Below are positions 23,468 to 35,508 of a stretch of DNA of 64,000 nucleotides, one piece after another (position 1 is the stretch's first letter; each line of letters begins with the position of its first letter). The notes under the pieces are model-generated. The model worked only from the letters and a program-made list of their open reading frames with translations, was not told the DNA's origin and ran no database searches. Source of the stretch: Oikopleura dioica (Eukaryota; Chordata; Appendicularia; Copelata; Oikopleuridae); assembly GCA_907165135.1 (NCBI GenBank), contig OU015569.1:9052501-9116500 (forward strand), written 5' to 3'. Made by a program: the position numbers and the translations under genes.

Positions 23468-23632
23468 TACAGTGGGTTGCGCAGTTGGTTGCCCCTTTGT
23501 GATTGCAGCTTTGGTTGCCCCTTTGCCCGCGCTTTTTCTATTGTTCCTTTCTAGACTCGCTCAAAGTGATTGCAGGATTGGTTGCCCCTTCACCCGCTCT
23601 TTAGGGGGCAACTACCTGCGCAACCCACTGTA
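23468..23632. mobile_element. MITE with about 30-bp TIRs and TA target duplication
   Basis: Ends TACAGTGGGTTGCGCAG... and ...CTGCGCAACCCACTGTA are inverted, then GTTGCCCC/GGGGCAAC continues inward. TA at both edges fits a Tc1/mariner-type target site. The interior repeats TTGGTTGCCCCTT three times. It lies 180 bp upstream of the PLA2G6 start and shares the 10-mer GTGGGTTGCG with the PLA2G6 intron element. No coding capacity (165 bp). Confidence 0.8.
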
Positions 23633-23735
23633 CATCAATCATATATTGACAATATCGTTTACTGTAATGTCAAATTGTAACTAAAAGAAAAAAAAAATAA
23701 TAAAGATGTCAGTTGATAGTTGCAAGAATTAGAAG

Positions 23736-25652
23736 CTACATCTTTTGATGTTTGTCTGTCGTTGTCGTAGGTTTCGGTCTTCGCGATTTTCTCATCGATT
23801 CTGAAAGAGTGTTGCCAGCGATTTGTTGATGCGTTTGTGTTTCCCGTGGTGCAGCCTCAAGTTTTTGTCTAGATAAGAAGTTTATTTTTGGTCATACTAC
23901 TTAATAAACTTTTTCAAATATGCGATTTCTTCCTTAAGTCGTTCGTTTTGGTCATTTAATAAATCACGAAATTTTTCGGTTTGCTCGTGGGCCGTCTTCA
24001 GATGATTATATTCCTTCCTCAAATGGTCTCTTTCATCTTTGTATCGTTTCGAATTTTCTTTTTCGGACGCCAGTTCATCGTATTTCTTATCAAGCCGATC
24101 ATGTATGTTTTTTAGCTCATCTTTGTATGCTTTTTCACTGCCCCTTGCATTCTCCTTGAGATCTGTAAATTTATTTCTAAGCTCATCTCTTTCCTCTTTG
24201 TATCGTTTAAGTGAATCCATTAAAGTAGATTGCGCCTCGATCTGCTTATAAGCTTCTCTTAACTGATCTTGACAGTCAATTAACTCATGCTCAGCTGATG
24301 TTTTCGAAGATTCAATCATCAGAATTTTTTCAGTAGCATTCGATTGATCTTGCTTCAGCGAATCAATCTCGCCTGATTGCTGGCGAATAATTTCAACTAA
24401 TTCATCGACTCGTTCGTTTAATTTTTTCGTTTCATTCTTATTAAAGTTTTCAAACATTAACATATACTAGTTGTCATTAAAATGAAACCTTTAAAACTTT
24501 CCTTAGCGACAAAAATTTGTCTTTCCTTATCTTTTAATTCTTCTTTGTCTGATCTAACTGCGAGGCTCTTCTGGGTGCTCTCCCTCTTTAGTGATTCGAT
24601 CCCATCCATCAGATTTTGGAAAGCGTTCTGCATAGATGCTTGGCATTTATCAAAAGTATCCATAGCGTAAGAAGATGTTTGCTCGGTTGATATCACTTCG
24701 ATAGGCGAAAATCTAAGACTGCATTAGTACCAACGATTAAATATTATGTCTTCATATGAAATAAAAACCTCACCTTGAATCATATTCTTGATTATATGTC
24801 GGAACATCCTCTGGTCTTTTTTCAGACGGTTTATTATTTTTTGCGCTTAATTTCAATGTAAAGCAAATAAAATCTTCAGAAATTAATACCTTGAGTGATT
24901 ATTCTTCATTGTTTTCAAAACAGTATCATGCTGGCGTGTATTTTCAATAGGACCGGGGGGACATTGATCCGTATAATTTCCATTTATGTAACTAAATTGT
25001 CCTTCTTCAAAATTCTTTTTGATTTCAAAATTTTTGTGATTTAATATCAAAATTCTTCGGATTTGAAAGGTCAGCATTGTTATCTTTATGTTTCTGGAAT
25101 TTTTGAAAGTTCCTTGCTAGGATATTTCAGTTGATCAGGTGAAGGATTTGAAAAATGAATTGAAGGGTTATCATTAGAATAATCTTCATCTTTTGAGTTC
25201 GCAGTTCCCTCGTCCTTTGAATTAAATGTATCTAAAGGTGGGTACATTTTGTCCTCAGGTTGTGTCGGAGGATTTTTCACCTTATTCCCCTTACTGGAAT
25301 CAAAGGAATCATTTGGTATTCCAGTCCTCGATTTATTATTTTTATTCATGCTTCTGTCAATATCATGAGAATGGCGACCAAAATCATCATAGGTAAGAAA
25401 TTGCTTGCATTTTGTTGATAAACACGAGAAGACGAGTCTAGATATATCATTTTCGATTCTCTGGAGCGCTTTCGATCCCCTTTTGATGTTTGCGGAACAC
25501 TTAGAGACCGAACAAATTGAATCTGGGTAATTTTCGGGAAGACAGGCATCACAGAATCGTCGTCTACACTCCTCCGCTTGTCGCAATGATTGTACGTATT
25601 TCGGGATAAAATGAACATATAATGATCTCGGAATGTGCCTTAAATGTCCCAT
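23736..25652 (-). CDS. Uncharacterised protein: cysteine-containing N-terminus, long coiled coil
   Basis: The probable start is MGHLRHIPRSLYVHF at 25652, just after a TCTTTATAG acceptor that could be a spliced-leader site. The first about 190 residues carry six cysteines (CRRRFCDACLPENYPDSIC) and end in a polar S/N/D/P-rich tail. After probable introns come NFEEGQFSYINGNYTDQC, a polar segment, then STEQTSSYAMDTFDKCQASM and a heptad-rich coiled coil (ERVDELVEIIRQQSGEIDSL, KDELKNIHDRLDKKYDEL), ending in a basic tail KSRRPKPTTTTDKHQKM. The last junction (AAA AA|GTTTATT...TCTAG|A) is clean. The join near 25095 needs a GA donor and is uncertain; this could be two genes. No family recognised. Confidence 0.5.
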
Positions 25653-26109
25653 AGCTCTTATGACTATAAAGATCAATAATAAAATAATATGTAATGATCA
25701 AAAATACGATATTTGAAAGATGATAGTCGGATATTTCAATTATATTTACCCGCATTTTACACACGTATTTTTGAAAGTACTCTCTTTTTGATCGATCAAA
25801 AATTTTTTCGGAATTCCTTTCTCGTGCTCTCGGCCCGCCATTGCAGAATGAAGCAGATAAATATCAAGACTGGGCATTTTCCCTTTTGCACGACGCAGTG
25901 CAAACATTTGTGTTTGACTTAGAGGTGTTGTATTTAAACATGATATTGCTTTTTTTAATGCGTTTTCCTATCAATATAATAAACATTTTATTATTATAAT
26001 TACATTATTATTTCCTTTTTTAAATGTCTTTTTTATCAAAATTGTTTATTTTACATCAATGAGCAGTGAAAAATGAGTAGCAAGAAAAAATTAAATCTGA
26101 GACATCTTA
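25653..26109. other. Intergenic, very AT-rich
   Basis: Contains the 3' UTR of the EGF/kringle gene (TTTATT near 25986, AATAAA on minus) and the upstream region of the coiled-coil gene. No coding exon recognised. Confidence 0.4.
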
Positions 26110-28963
26110 CTAAAAGCATGGAGTTGCACCAAAAGACATGAAACCCTCTTCACACTCGCAAACTTTTCAAGGTTATCCCGAATATATTGTTTTATTATCT
26201 TAAAAGCTATTTAACCTGTTCCTTCAGCTCCATATTGAACAATACATTTTCCATGATCACCACATTCCTTTGAGCAAGTCTGCTTATATTGATGCAAATT
26301 ATTATTTTTTGAAGTATTGAGGAAGTCCTGATTCAGAGAATAGATAGGACTGTTTTTGTTGATTCTTAAAGTCGTTGTTTGGGCAGTTGTCGAGAGTTTT
26401 GATGAAATCGGTTCTTTCGGAACGATTGGGTCCCATAGGGGTCGATCAACCTCAATCACTTTCGGTATTCCTTTTACACAAGCTGCGAACGATTGAAGAT
26501 ATTGAGCGTCACTATCACAAATGCAATTGTTCCAAGATCCTCCAATGTGTGTTGAGCTAAAAGATAAAATAGATGATAATTTTGAAATCATCTTACATCT
26601 CGCATCTTCCATATCCACAAGCATCCTCGTCAAAACAGTCCTCACCCTTTCTACGTAAGTGCATCTCAGTATTAATAATATCATCCATGTCTGTCCATTT
26701 CAGTGTTTCAAGTTGCTCAACAGCTTCAGCACCAGGCGCAAAATAAACTATTTCAAATACTCCATAAGACATAAGATGAAAGCGATTAACCTGCTGATGA
26801 TGGAATTTCAAAGAAGCCAATTGACCATCGTGAATTAATAGAATCGTAAAAAATCTTGATTGGTTGATCTTCTTGGAATTTTCGTAGCTTGTTTGTTTCT
26901 TCATCATAATGATATTCACCATTAAATTCGTTATTTATAGCTCCAGTAAGTAAGTAAATTGGCTTCTTATCTTCAATCGGTCTTTCTGTTGTTGTGACAA
27001 TCGTCGTAGTGAAAGTTGTCTCAATTTGAGATTTGGATACTACGCAGACAAACTTATCATCGACTGAAGGTTCCGTGTTATCCATGCAGTTGCACCTATC
27101 CGGGTCTCCTTTGAAATCAAAATGAAAACATCCATATTTGCAGGTATCATCTGATCGCTGGCACTTGGGTTTTATCTGGCACTCGTTTAAAATTTCGACT
27201 TCTCCATCTGCACATTTCGATGTATTTGCAGACGTTGTTTGTGCTATTTGAGGCTAGAAATTCACTCCATACATTGATAATTTTTAAAGAAGATAAGAAA
27301 AAAATTATTTCAAAGTAGGTGAATAAATTTTCGAAGCCATAGCCATTGTCGTTGTCTCTTCTGGTTTAACATCATCTCTCTCGACATACGCAGCGGGATC
27401 TTTGCAATATTGGACTTGATCAACATTACACTCTTCCCACTCAACGAACTTGTCATCATCGCTTTTTACGTAGCACCAAGGGCCAGACTCGTCTCCAGTT
27501 GGATTTCGACAGAAATTGTGATCTGTTTCAAGGATTTAAAAAAAGCTTATGAGTTGTTTTTTACAACTTTCATCTTTTATCCTCTGCCCATAGGTTGATT
27601 GAAAACTACAGTGAAAAGTTGTTCGATAATGCTTTCAGTGTATCTCTGAGAATTATCATCCCAACGAAGACACCTTTTTCCAGATTTTGTCCAATTTCGA
27701 TCACCTTTGTACCAACACTCGCCTGGCATCGATGGTCTTCAAATCGTTTTTCAAGAGATAGGAGCTTGAAGTTCAAGCCTTGAACAGATAATATTTTAAA
27801 AACGGTTCCTGAGAGGTGGTAAGGGAGCTGGATTCGGGTCGGTAACGGCAATTGTAGATGTCGTTGGCAGAGGCGTTGTCGTCGCTACTGTGGTTGTCGC
27901 TGGTGTAAGTGAACATTTCAAAGAATCCAAAAAATATCCATCGGGACATTCGCAGTCCACTAGTCTATCATCAATATCCCAACGGCACCAGCTATCGTCA
28001 CCACACGTGCAGGGCTCCTTCTCTTTGACTTCGCAGATTTTGACACCCCCAACTGCATCTTTAGTGAGACGCGCATTCTTCCTGAGTTTAGAACATTTTC
28101 ATGCTAAAGACGGTTTTTCGCTTTGTTGTAAACCAGCCTTGGGGTCACATGAGCATTCTAATTTGAGATCATCATCGTATTTGCATTTTCCATATCCGCA
28201 ATTATCTCCTGGATGGCATTCATCATTATACTAGATAAGAAATCATAATTATTTATTGACTCTTATCACTTACTGGCTCATCAATAGTTGCTCGGTTCAT
28301 ACAGACACCCTGATGCAAGACAGCTTCTTCGTCACAATTGCAAATGCTTTTGAAGTTCTCGTAATCACATCGAGGCCATTGACACTCTCCTAGGTGATGT
28401 GCGTCACACGTGCACTCAGTGCAAGTTGGAATATCGCATTCATCGAACTTTTCTAATTGTTTGGCAGTTATTCTAGACAGATACGCTAATGTACTGAATT
28501 AGATGCCTCATCAGAATTTACGATTGGGTTGACCCTTCACGGCAATAATCACTTCATGTCTAGGGCTTGCCAAACGTTCCTTATCGTCACTTGTATAACA
28601 CCAGGGTGTGTCCCCATGTGGATTTCGGCTGAAATCGGGGCTAAGTATTCAGCAATTCTCAAACTTTATAAATTAAAACTATCAGCCCGTATCAATAGTT
28701 GTGAGAGGTTTCGTCTGCATAAATTCTTTCGTGAAATTTCCAGAAGTCGCATTCAGCTCCTTATAACCAGATATTTTAACAGCTCCCGAATAAAAAAAAA
28801 GATCGGGCGAATTCACCAGTGACTCCGGATAGACACCTGATTTTGTAGTGCTCCATTTTCCGTTGTAGATTGTGCCATTTCTGTGACAACAAACATCGAC
28901 AGGATCACTCTCTGAAATCGGCAAGGCCTTGACGCCCACCAAAAGAATCGGGGAGAGCTTCAT
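26110..28963 (-). CDS. Secreted mosaic protein with EGF-like, kringle-like and Thr-rich segments
   Basis: Start MKLSPILLVGVKALPISES at 28963 looks like a signal peptide; stop TAG at 26110. Recognisable pieces in order: CCHRNGTIYNGKWSTTKSG; a kringle/FN2-like RNPHGDTPWCYTSDD; cysteine-rich EGF-like units (CTCDAHHLGECQWPRC, DNCGYGKCKYDDDLKLEC); CTCGDDSWCRWDIDDRLVDC; a Thr/Pro-rich linker; another kringle-like NPTGDESGPWCYVKSDDD; a module FNGEYHYDEETNKLRKF...WSIGF; and a last EGF-type CSKECGDHGKC / VCECEEGFMSFGATPC. Many short introns; I did not fix every boundary. Domain order suggests an extracellular adhesive or matrix protein. Repetition of the NGxY...W module within the gene suggests internal duplication. 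Confidence 0.6.
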
Positions 28964-29386
28964 CGAGCTTTCCTCTCGTTAACTGCTCAATAAAATCTCT
29001 ACTATGATCTCTGGACCTTGCAAATAGGTCGACAAAGCGAGGTGCGTGCCTAAGCGCCTCGATACTTGGGCGGTCCCCTATTCGCGCTTGTGGAATTAGC
29101 ACTACCAGATTACTAATTCCAGAGTATTATTATTCAAGCGCTGGCGCCTAATTAAGGCAAAAGAGAAAGTGCTCCTTCTAAATAATAAAAGGCAATTATA
29201 TCAAAAACCGAAAAATATAATCAGTATCGAAGAACATATTAATAGAGGAAGTCATCGATCACAAATTCAAGTGCCTTAGAGTTTCACCTTTGACGATTGG
29301 TACAGACCCCACTGATAGTATTCAGCGCAGAAGTGATAACACGCAAGCTCGCACAAATGTACAGAATCTAAGCAAAAAGGCGAAAG
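28964..29386. other. Divergent intergenic region
   Basis: 423 bp between a minus-strand and a plus-strand start codon; probable shared promoter region. An imperfect palindrome GAATTAGCACTACCAGATTACTAATTC lies near 29094-29120. No gene seen. Confidence 0.4.
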
Positions 29387-30853
29387 ATGTCAGAAAAAAA
29401 TCTCAAGATCACAATTAGAAAAACACCGAGTAAAAGTGATGATTCCTCGTCCCTTTCTTCCTCGACCGAAAATGCAATCTGGGAGGACCTGCAGGTATAA
29501 CTTATTTTTCATCTTTTCTGTTACAAAAAAAAAATTAAGCAATTCCAGAGTGGATCGCCATCTGCTTTTTCGATGGGTGGAGAATATTCGCCGATAACAA
29601 CGACCCCTCCTCCGGTTCGTAGTCTGGCTGATCTGAGAAATATGTTTTCAACGCTTTCCTTTGCTGCTCCCTGTGCTGACTGAAGGGTATCCGATATAAA
29701 ATTACTTTTTCCAACTTCTAGTTTCTCGTTACCCTTGACAAGTGAAAGTTCTTCATTCAAACTTGCTCAAATAGAAGGTAGACTTTTTCCGAAAACTCAT
29801 ACCATCCTTTTTGTAGGAGAAAATGAAGATCTAAAGAAATTAATAAACGAACTAAAACAAGAGAATAGAGATACAAATGACAGACTCGTGGAGATCAAAC
29901 AAGAATTGGAAAAAGAAAGAAGGAATAATATGCGTTTGGCACACAAATTCGAGCAAGATTTCGAGTTTCACAAGCAGCAGATAGTCAACGACTGCGGAAG
30001 GCACATTGAAGAACTGCAAGAAGAACACCGCGAGCACATCAGAAATATCGAACGCAAATTAAATACGGACCAAAGAAAAGTTTTTATTATTGAAGATTTG
30101 ACACGAGTCATGATTTTAAAGTGCAATAATCAAAAACCTTTATTGAAAACTATTGAAAGCAAAATATTTTTGCTGCTTCTGAAACAAAGAAGCTTCATGC
30201 CGAAATCGCGGACTTGACCAAAGATAAGCGCGATCTTACTTATGAAAACTCTTTGCTGAGAATAAGACTGAAGGCAAAGAGAGCCCCGAAGGAAAGTTCA
30301 TATTTAAAAACCCTCTAAAAACTTGATGAACTCATAAACCTTGTGAATGAACTCATTTATGAACGAATAAAAGGAAATATTGATATCGGGCAATTTCGTG
30401 ACAGCGATGCAGCAAAAAGCTATCCCAGGTTTGTTTCTATCGATAATAAAATAGTCGCTAAAGCTCAATTTCAAGGGTACTATGAGCTTGATGAAGATAT
30501 TTGTCATGAAACTATGGAGTACAGGCCTGCATATAAACGTCGTGAACTAGCTCAGGTTAGAAAACAAGCGGAGTCAGTGCATGATTATATCTTTGTCCAA
30601 GGGTCACCGGATTTGGCTGGTTTATAACAAGAACGACCGAGTTTGGAATTTCCAACCGACGAAAAAATTATTTTCTTCTGTATCTTTAATATTCATACGA
30701 TCAAGAGCCGTCTTTCCCACACTGATCTCGAGTGAAGCTGTTAAAATGGCCTCAAATGGACAAACCGGTTGGACAAAAATACCGCTTGATATCAAGCAAT
30801 CGCCGACTGCTGTCGAGATACCCATTCATATTGACGACGGTAGTGTCAATTGA
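29387..30853 (+). CDS. Coiled-coil protein, open frame interrupted by an in-frame TAA
   Basis: Starts MSEKNLKITIRKTPSKSDD at 29387; exon 2 begins 29549 after a 54-nt intron; a Ser/Pro/Thr-rich head leads into a long coiled coil (EDLKKLINELKQENRDTNDR, KQELEKERRNNMRLAHKF, KLHAEIADLTKDKRDLTYEN). At 30316-30318 a TAA interrupts the frame, yet the same frame continues with heptads (KLDELINLVNELIYERI) and a module AQFQGYYELDEDICHETMEY, then, after a frame change near 30590, RIWLVYNKNDRVWNFQ. No GT-AG pair near the TAA removes it in phase. Either the gene ends at 30318 and a second short gene starts at 30343, or the copy is damaged. The head, rod and tail layout recalls intermediate-filament-like proteins, but the family end motif is missing. 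Confidence 0.45.
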
Positions 30854-31423
30854 GTTTCATTTTATTAACGAAAAAATTAAGAGTTATCAGAAGATGATGA
30901 CAAAGTTCCCGTCGTACTACTAGATGTCTAGAATCTAATCATATGAAGTTCTAAACTGTCAAACAAAAACTTGAATCAATAAATTTATTTTTTGAATATT
31001 TTTAATTACAGTAGCTACAGGTTATCGCCAGATTTTTTAAGGTTAGGGTCGCTCTTATCAGAAATCTATAAACTTTTGAGACTATTTTTCGATATTTTTT
31101 CGAGTTATAGAAATTCTCATCTATGTCTTCAATAATCAAGATGTTTAAAAGTTTCGGGTTTCTGAGCAAGGATCTAGTCGAGAGTTGTCGTTGCTTGAGT
31201 TCTTGGACATCAAGTTCGAACACTCGACTCCATTCGGTTCCTATAATCAAATATAACAAAGCGAAAAAGGAGCGGCACTACATTATACTGCGTAAGCTGC
31301 GAACATTCTGTTGGAAATGTTGGAGTCACACAAACACGATCTATTCCAGGTGCGGGACTTACTCCTTCTCTTTGTCCCCTGCGACTTCTTATAGATCCAG
31401 TTGAGTGGGAACCTAAAGGTCTT

Positions 31424-33068
31424 TTAATCTCCCTGCAGCAAATATGTACTTGTTGGTCGCCTGTCCATACCAGCAGGACGTCGTATTTTTTGGTTAATGA
31501 CCATGCAAAGCTTTTGTCGGAATTGCGTCGAAAGGAATGAATAGATAAACGGGTTCAGTACAGAGTTTGCCGCGCATCCGAGATTAGCAAAGTCCAAAAT
31601 AAACTTGAATTGCTGTTAGGAAGAATAGCTAAAATTGCTGATGACCTGCCACGTGTGAGCACCAGGAGTAATGTTCCAAACTTGGCACATGTTTCGAATG
31701 TGAAATGGCGTCCAACAGAAAATGAACGTAATCACTGTGCAGGTTATATGTAGCTTGAGAAATAAGCGACTATGAATTTGCGTAAGACCTGTCCTAATAT
31801 AAGAACAATTTTGGTGACTTTTTGATCTCGCGCTGACGCTTTCTTCGAACGGCTACGGCGACTTCCAGTTATACTTTTTGATGTTTTTCGCCCGGCGCGT
31901 ATTGAGATCATGATTATATTCGTGTAGCAGTAGATAATTACAATCAAGGGGATAACGTAGCCCAAGATGAATAGAACGCACAAATACTATGCAGAATAAT
32001 TAAGAAAGTAGCGGCTCAGAGCTATTGACTGCAGAAAGACTTACCTGGCTGAAGTGATTGCTGATGGGACAAAAATTTGATTTATACAGCTCATCGTCGA
32101 TTTCCCTCCAGCAGTAGTCCCTCCACGTCTCTTCTGAAATCATTTTATTCTTACTGAGAACAGGAAAGTTCGAGCTTTCGAAATAGACAATGAAGTACCA
32201 GAAATCAAAGTTAATTTGAATCACATTTTGGTTAGTGTTACAAATGTGCATTCCTCGCGAATATAGCTAGTTCTATTCACTGTCTCCATATTGAGTCAAT
32301 CTCTATGAGGCAGGGCTTTCGTTTATACCTTGCGTCTCATTTGTGAGAGTATATTCTGGCAGCTTGCATTCCGATATCTTGCGCTCCTCTTCGGTCTGGC
32401 ACAAGGAGCATTGGTGTGAATCTAGCGATATCGAGGCTGACCAATCCAGACGACATTCGTTGTTGACAAACTTCGAATGAATGATTGAAGGAACGGCTAG
32501 AAGAGTTGACCAAATGGATTCGTGTTCTGAGATTACCGAGAAATATGGAGATCGACCAAACGCATATCGTCACAATGGCGACGTAGCTTGGATGGTTTCG
32601 CGCTTTTTTTAATGGCTGCATTGTGTCCGGCGGCATTATCAAGATGAACCTGTCAACTGAAAGCATCACGAGGAAGAATACGCTCACAAAAAGATTTATG
32701 TTCGTAGCAGCGTTATGAAAGATGCATCCAAAGCGACCGTATCTCCAACATCCATGAAAAAGTCTTAGTTTGGCTGGTCGATTGACTTAGAAGGGAACTA
32801 ATTCAAGTGTCGTGTAGCCATTCCTAACGTCAATTTTAAAAGGTAAAATCGCCAGTTGAATTGTATCAGCTGCACAAAGGCTCAAAATGAACGAATTCGA
32901 AGCACTTTTGCGTTTGTTTTTGCAGTGCTCATCCCACAGGACGTACAGAATGATCAGATTCGAGAAGATACCGAGAGCGCAGAAGAATGCATAAGTCCCA
33001 ACAATGGGTACTACTCCGTGATCTCTACGATGTTCACATTGAAATTGAGATGCGGTGAAAGTGATCAC
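31424..33068 (-). CDS. Rhodopsin-family GPCR, peptide-receptor type (somatostatin/galanin/allatostatin-like)
   Basis: Start MITFTASQFQCEHRRDHGVV at 33068. TM1 GTYAFFCALGIFSNLIILYV; TM2 NSFILSLCAADTIQLAILPF; an intron 32823-32764 with GA donor (AG|GAATGG) joins to WRYGRFGCIFHNAATN (ECL1 and the disulphide Cys); TM3 ends SVDRFI in place of DRY; TM5 FILGYVIPLIVIIYCYTNII; a basic third loop (RRSRSKKASARDQKVTK); TM6 FIFCWTPFHIRNMC (C-W-x-P); TM7 AANSVLNPFIYSFLS; tail to the TAA at 31424. All key class A residues are present except D-R-Y to D-R-F. The second extracellular loop (about 32060-32480) is long and its exon borders are uncertain. The ligand cannot be read from the sequence. Confidence 0.82.
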
Positions 33069-35508
33069 AACTATCCTTGATTTTTATCGTACTCAGTGTC
33101 TGATCCCGGTTCTTTATTTTCTTTCGCTTGAATTAGCAAATAATCAGAATCATCTTAGAACCAGTTCCTGACCAAATGGACGGACAATGCGAAACACTCC
33201 CATTATACTAAAATAGTTTTACAAAGTCACATATGCCATCGTTTGAGAATGTAATATAGAATGATAAGTGCGGGCTGTCTCAGAACATAGTAAAAAATGC
33301 CTAAATCTGCAAAATGTCTCGATACTCGCGCAAATTTTGCTTCAACCAATGCTATCTGCTCATCCCCATATTTAGACATTCATCAGTAAATATGATCGTA
33401 ACGGATTCAAACAGTAACGTAAAAAAATCGTATACTTGATACCTCCGATGAAAGATTCGTTGGCTAATTATTATTGAAATTAAAATTTTTCTCAGTGCAT
33501 TCGAAAAATAATCCTTCATAAATTTGAACATACTTGTAGTAGCATTTGCATAATATTGTCCGAGATAAGTTCTGGCGAGTCCGTGACATCGAGAATAGGC
33601 TCTTCTAGCTTCTTATTCTTTCTGAACCACTCGCAGACAAGCACACGCTCGGATAGCTCTTAACTAAGTTAAGATGAATCGTTTATTGCCTTTCGAACCT
33701 TGAAACTCTTCGAGTGGAAGAATGTTCCTGCTTTTAACCGTTGTGCTTTCCATATTCTTTTTCAGTCATCGGTCTGCCTAAAATCGTTGATGAAATAGTC
33801 GCTTTGTTGATAAGTTTAAAATCTTTTTTCCTTTAAATTAAGAGGTTTATGATCAAATGGGATTATTAATGTAACATATGGAGAAAATCATGGCGTCCAC
33901 ATTTAGGACATTTAGAAACGTTCTTCAAAATTAGCTATTGTGAAAATTAAGCCCGTTATTTTTAAATAAATGCGGCTATTTTTTCTTTGCCGTCGTACGG
34001 TCTAAGACGCTACTTTCTGTTCCGGCTTGGGATGTCACTTGAGCGCATTATTTACGGTAGGCTGAGAATGTACAAATCGTCAGTGAACTGGCGGGATAAT
34101 CCGCAAAGTGTTTACTGGTTGACGTTTTGAAATAGTATTACTAAATATTACTGAATAGGCAAGAATCCGCTTCAAAGAGGATCAAACGGGCCGACCTGGA
34201 TGCTAAAATGCGCCGTCCATCTGTCCAGATCATCGTTTTATTTCTAAACATGATCACTAACCGTGATTAGATGCGTTCTCAAAAGTATTTCTTCCAAAAA
34301 AGAAAACGGCTATTTGATTCACTAGTAAGAGTTCTCAGTGAATGACGCAAGTAACATGTAAAGTGCCTCTACGGTATTGATTAAATTATTCTTACAACAC
34401 CGTACCTTATGCGAGCATGTTAAAATGCATAAGTAGCCTAATTTGTAGAAAAAATGAACTTGGGCTTCTTTTTCGAAGGCAATTGCTCGCTAAGAAGGTC
34501 ACTTATTGCTCATCGATCAGCCTTCAAGGTCGCAACTTTCGCTGAAAATTATCAGAGCTACTTTGACGAGGCGTTTGTTCAACGATTTTCGGAGCCTATT
34601 TGGTCGAATCAGAAAATGAAACCCTTCAATAGACGTATTGTTTAACCTTTAATGGCACGTTGAAATTTTAATTGCGATTATCAATAACTTACAGTAATTC
34701 CAAGCTAAATCCTCAGTAAAATCGCGTTTATCAATCAAAAACTAGAATCTAGTTTTCACACAATAGAAGTTTCTGAATTAAGATTTGCTGATCTCTCGTA
34801 TTCAACATTATTTTCTATCATAAGTTATGGTGCATAAGTTTCATAAATATTTCAACTCTTAACGCTTCAACCTTTTCTTGGATGCGTCAACACAAATATC
34901 AACCGTGATATTATTCAACCTTTTTTACTTGAGATTTTATCTTAGTCTAACAAATGTTTCCTAAATCGAAAAAAGTATAATGATCATTTATACAAATTTT
35001 CAACGACAAAAATTGACAAAATGCATAATGCATTTAATTTAAAAAACGGGCGTTGGCTTTACCTGCTTGTAAAAGAAGTCTTCTTGGTTCTGTCGAGCTC
35101 TTGAAAATAAGGAACAGATTTGCGTAGAAGATGACAGTATATCGATAGCTGTTTGAAATTCTCACGCCGCGAGTCAGACTAAAAAGAAGAAGGGAAATTG
35201 AGCGAGAAAACGCCACCGCGCGGCAGAGTTTTTTCTTAGAATCATTTTTTAACTTGAAATCAATAGTACGCTTATTAAAACACCTTTATTGAGCTAATTA
35301 TGAGCAAGTCAGGGGCATTGCGACAATAACCGATCTACTCCTTTATAATTTATGCGTCAGTTTGGACAGTACTAAATGAGCACCCAACATTGCCGTTCGC
35401 GCACATTTATGAGGTCACAGAGTTCTTTTTTCTCGGGTTGAAATTTTCTAGATCTTATTCTGCATTTTATTTAGAAAGAAAATAAAAGTTTAGTTTTTAA
35501 GTGAAAAC
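33069..35508. other. Gene-poor AT-rich interval, about 2.4 kb
   Basis: The longest such gap in the window. Only short frames (such as 34454-34645) without family features or splice-consistent neighbours. No long inverted repeat was noticed. It may hold regulatory DNA of the GPCR gene or unrecognised non-coding exons; I see nothing I can name. Confidence 0.4.

Noticed and set aside
33069-35508. Possible hidden genes or RNA genes in the gene-poor interval
   Set aside because: No tRNA-like cloverleaf, rRNA-like or splice-consistent coding signal could be supported by eye.
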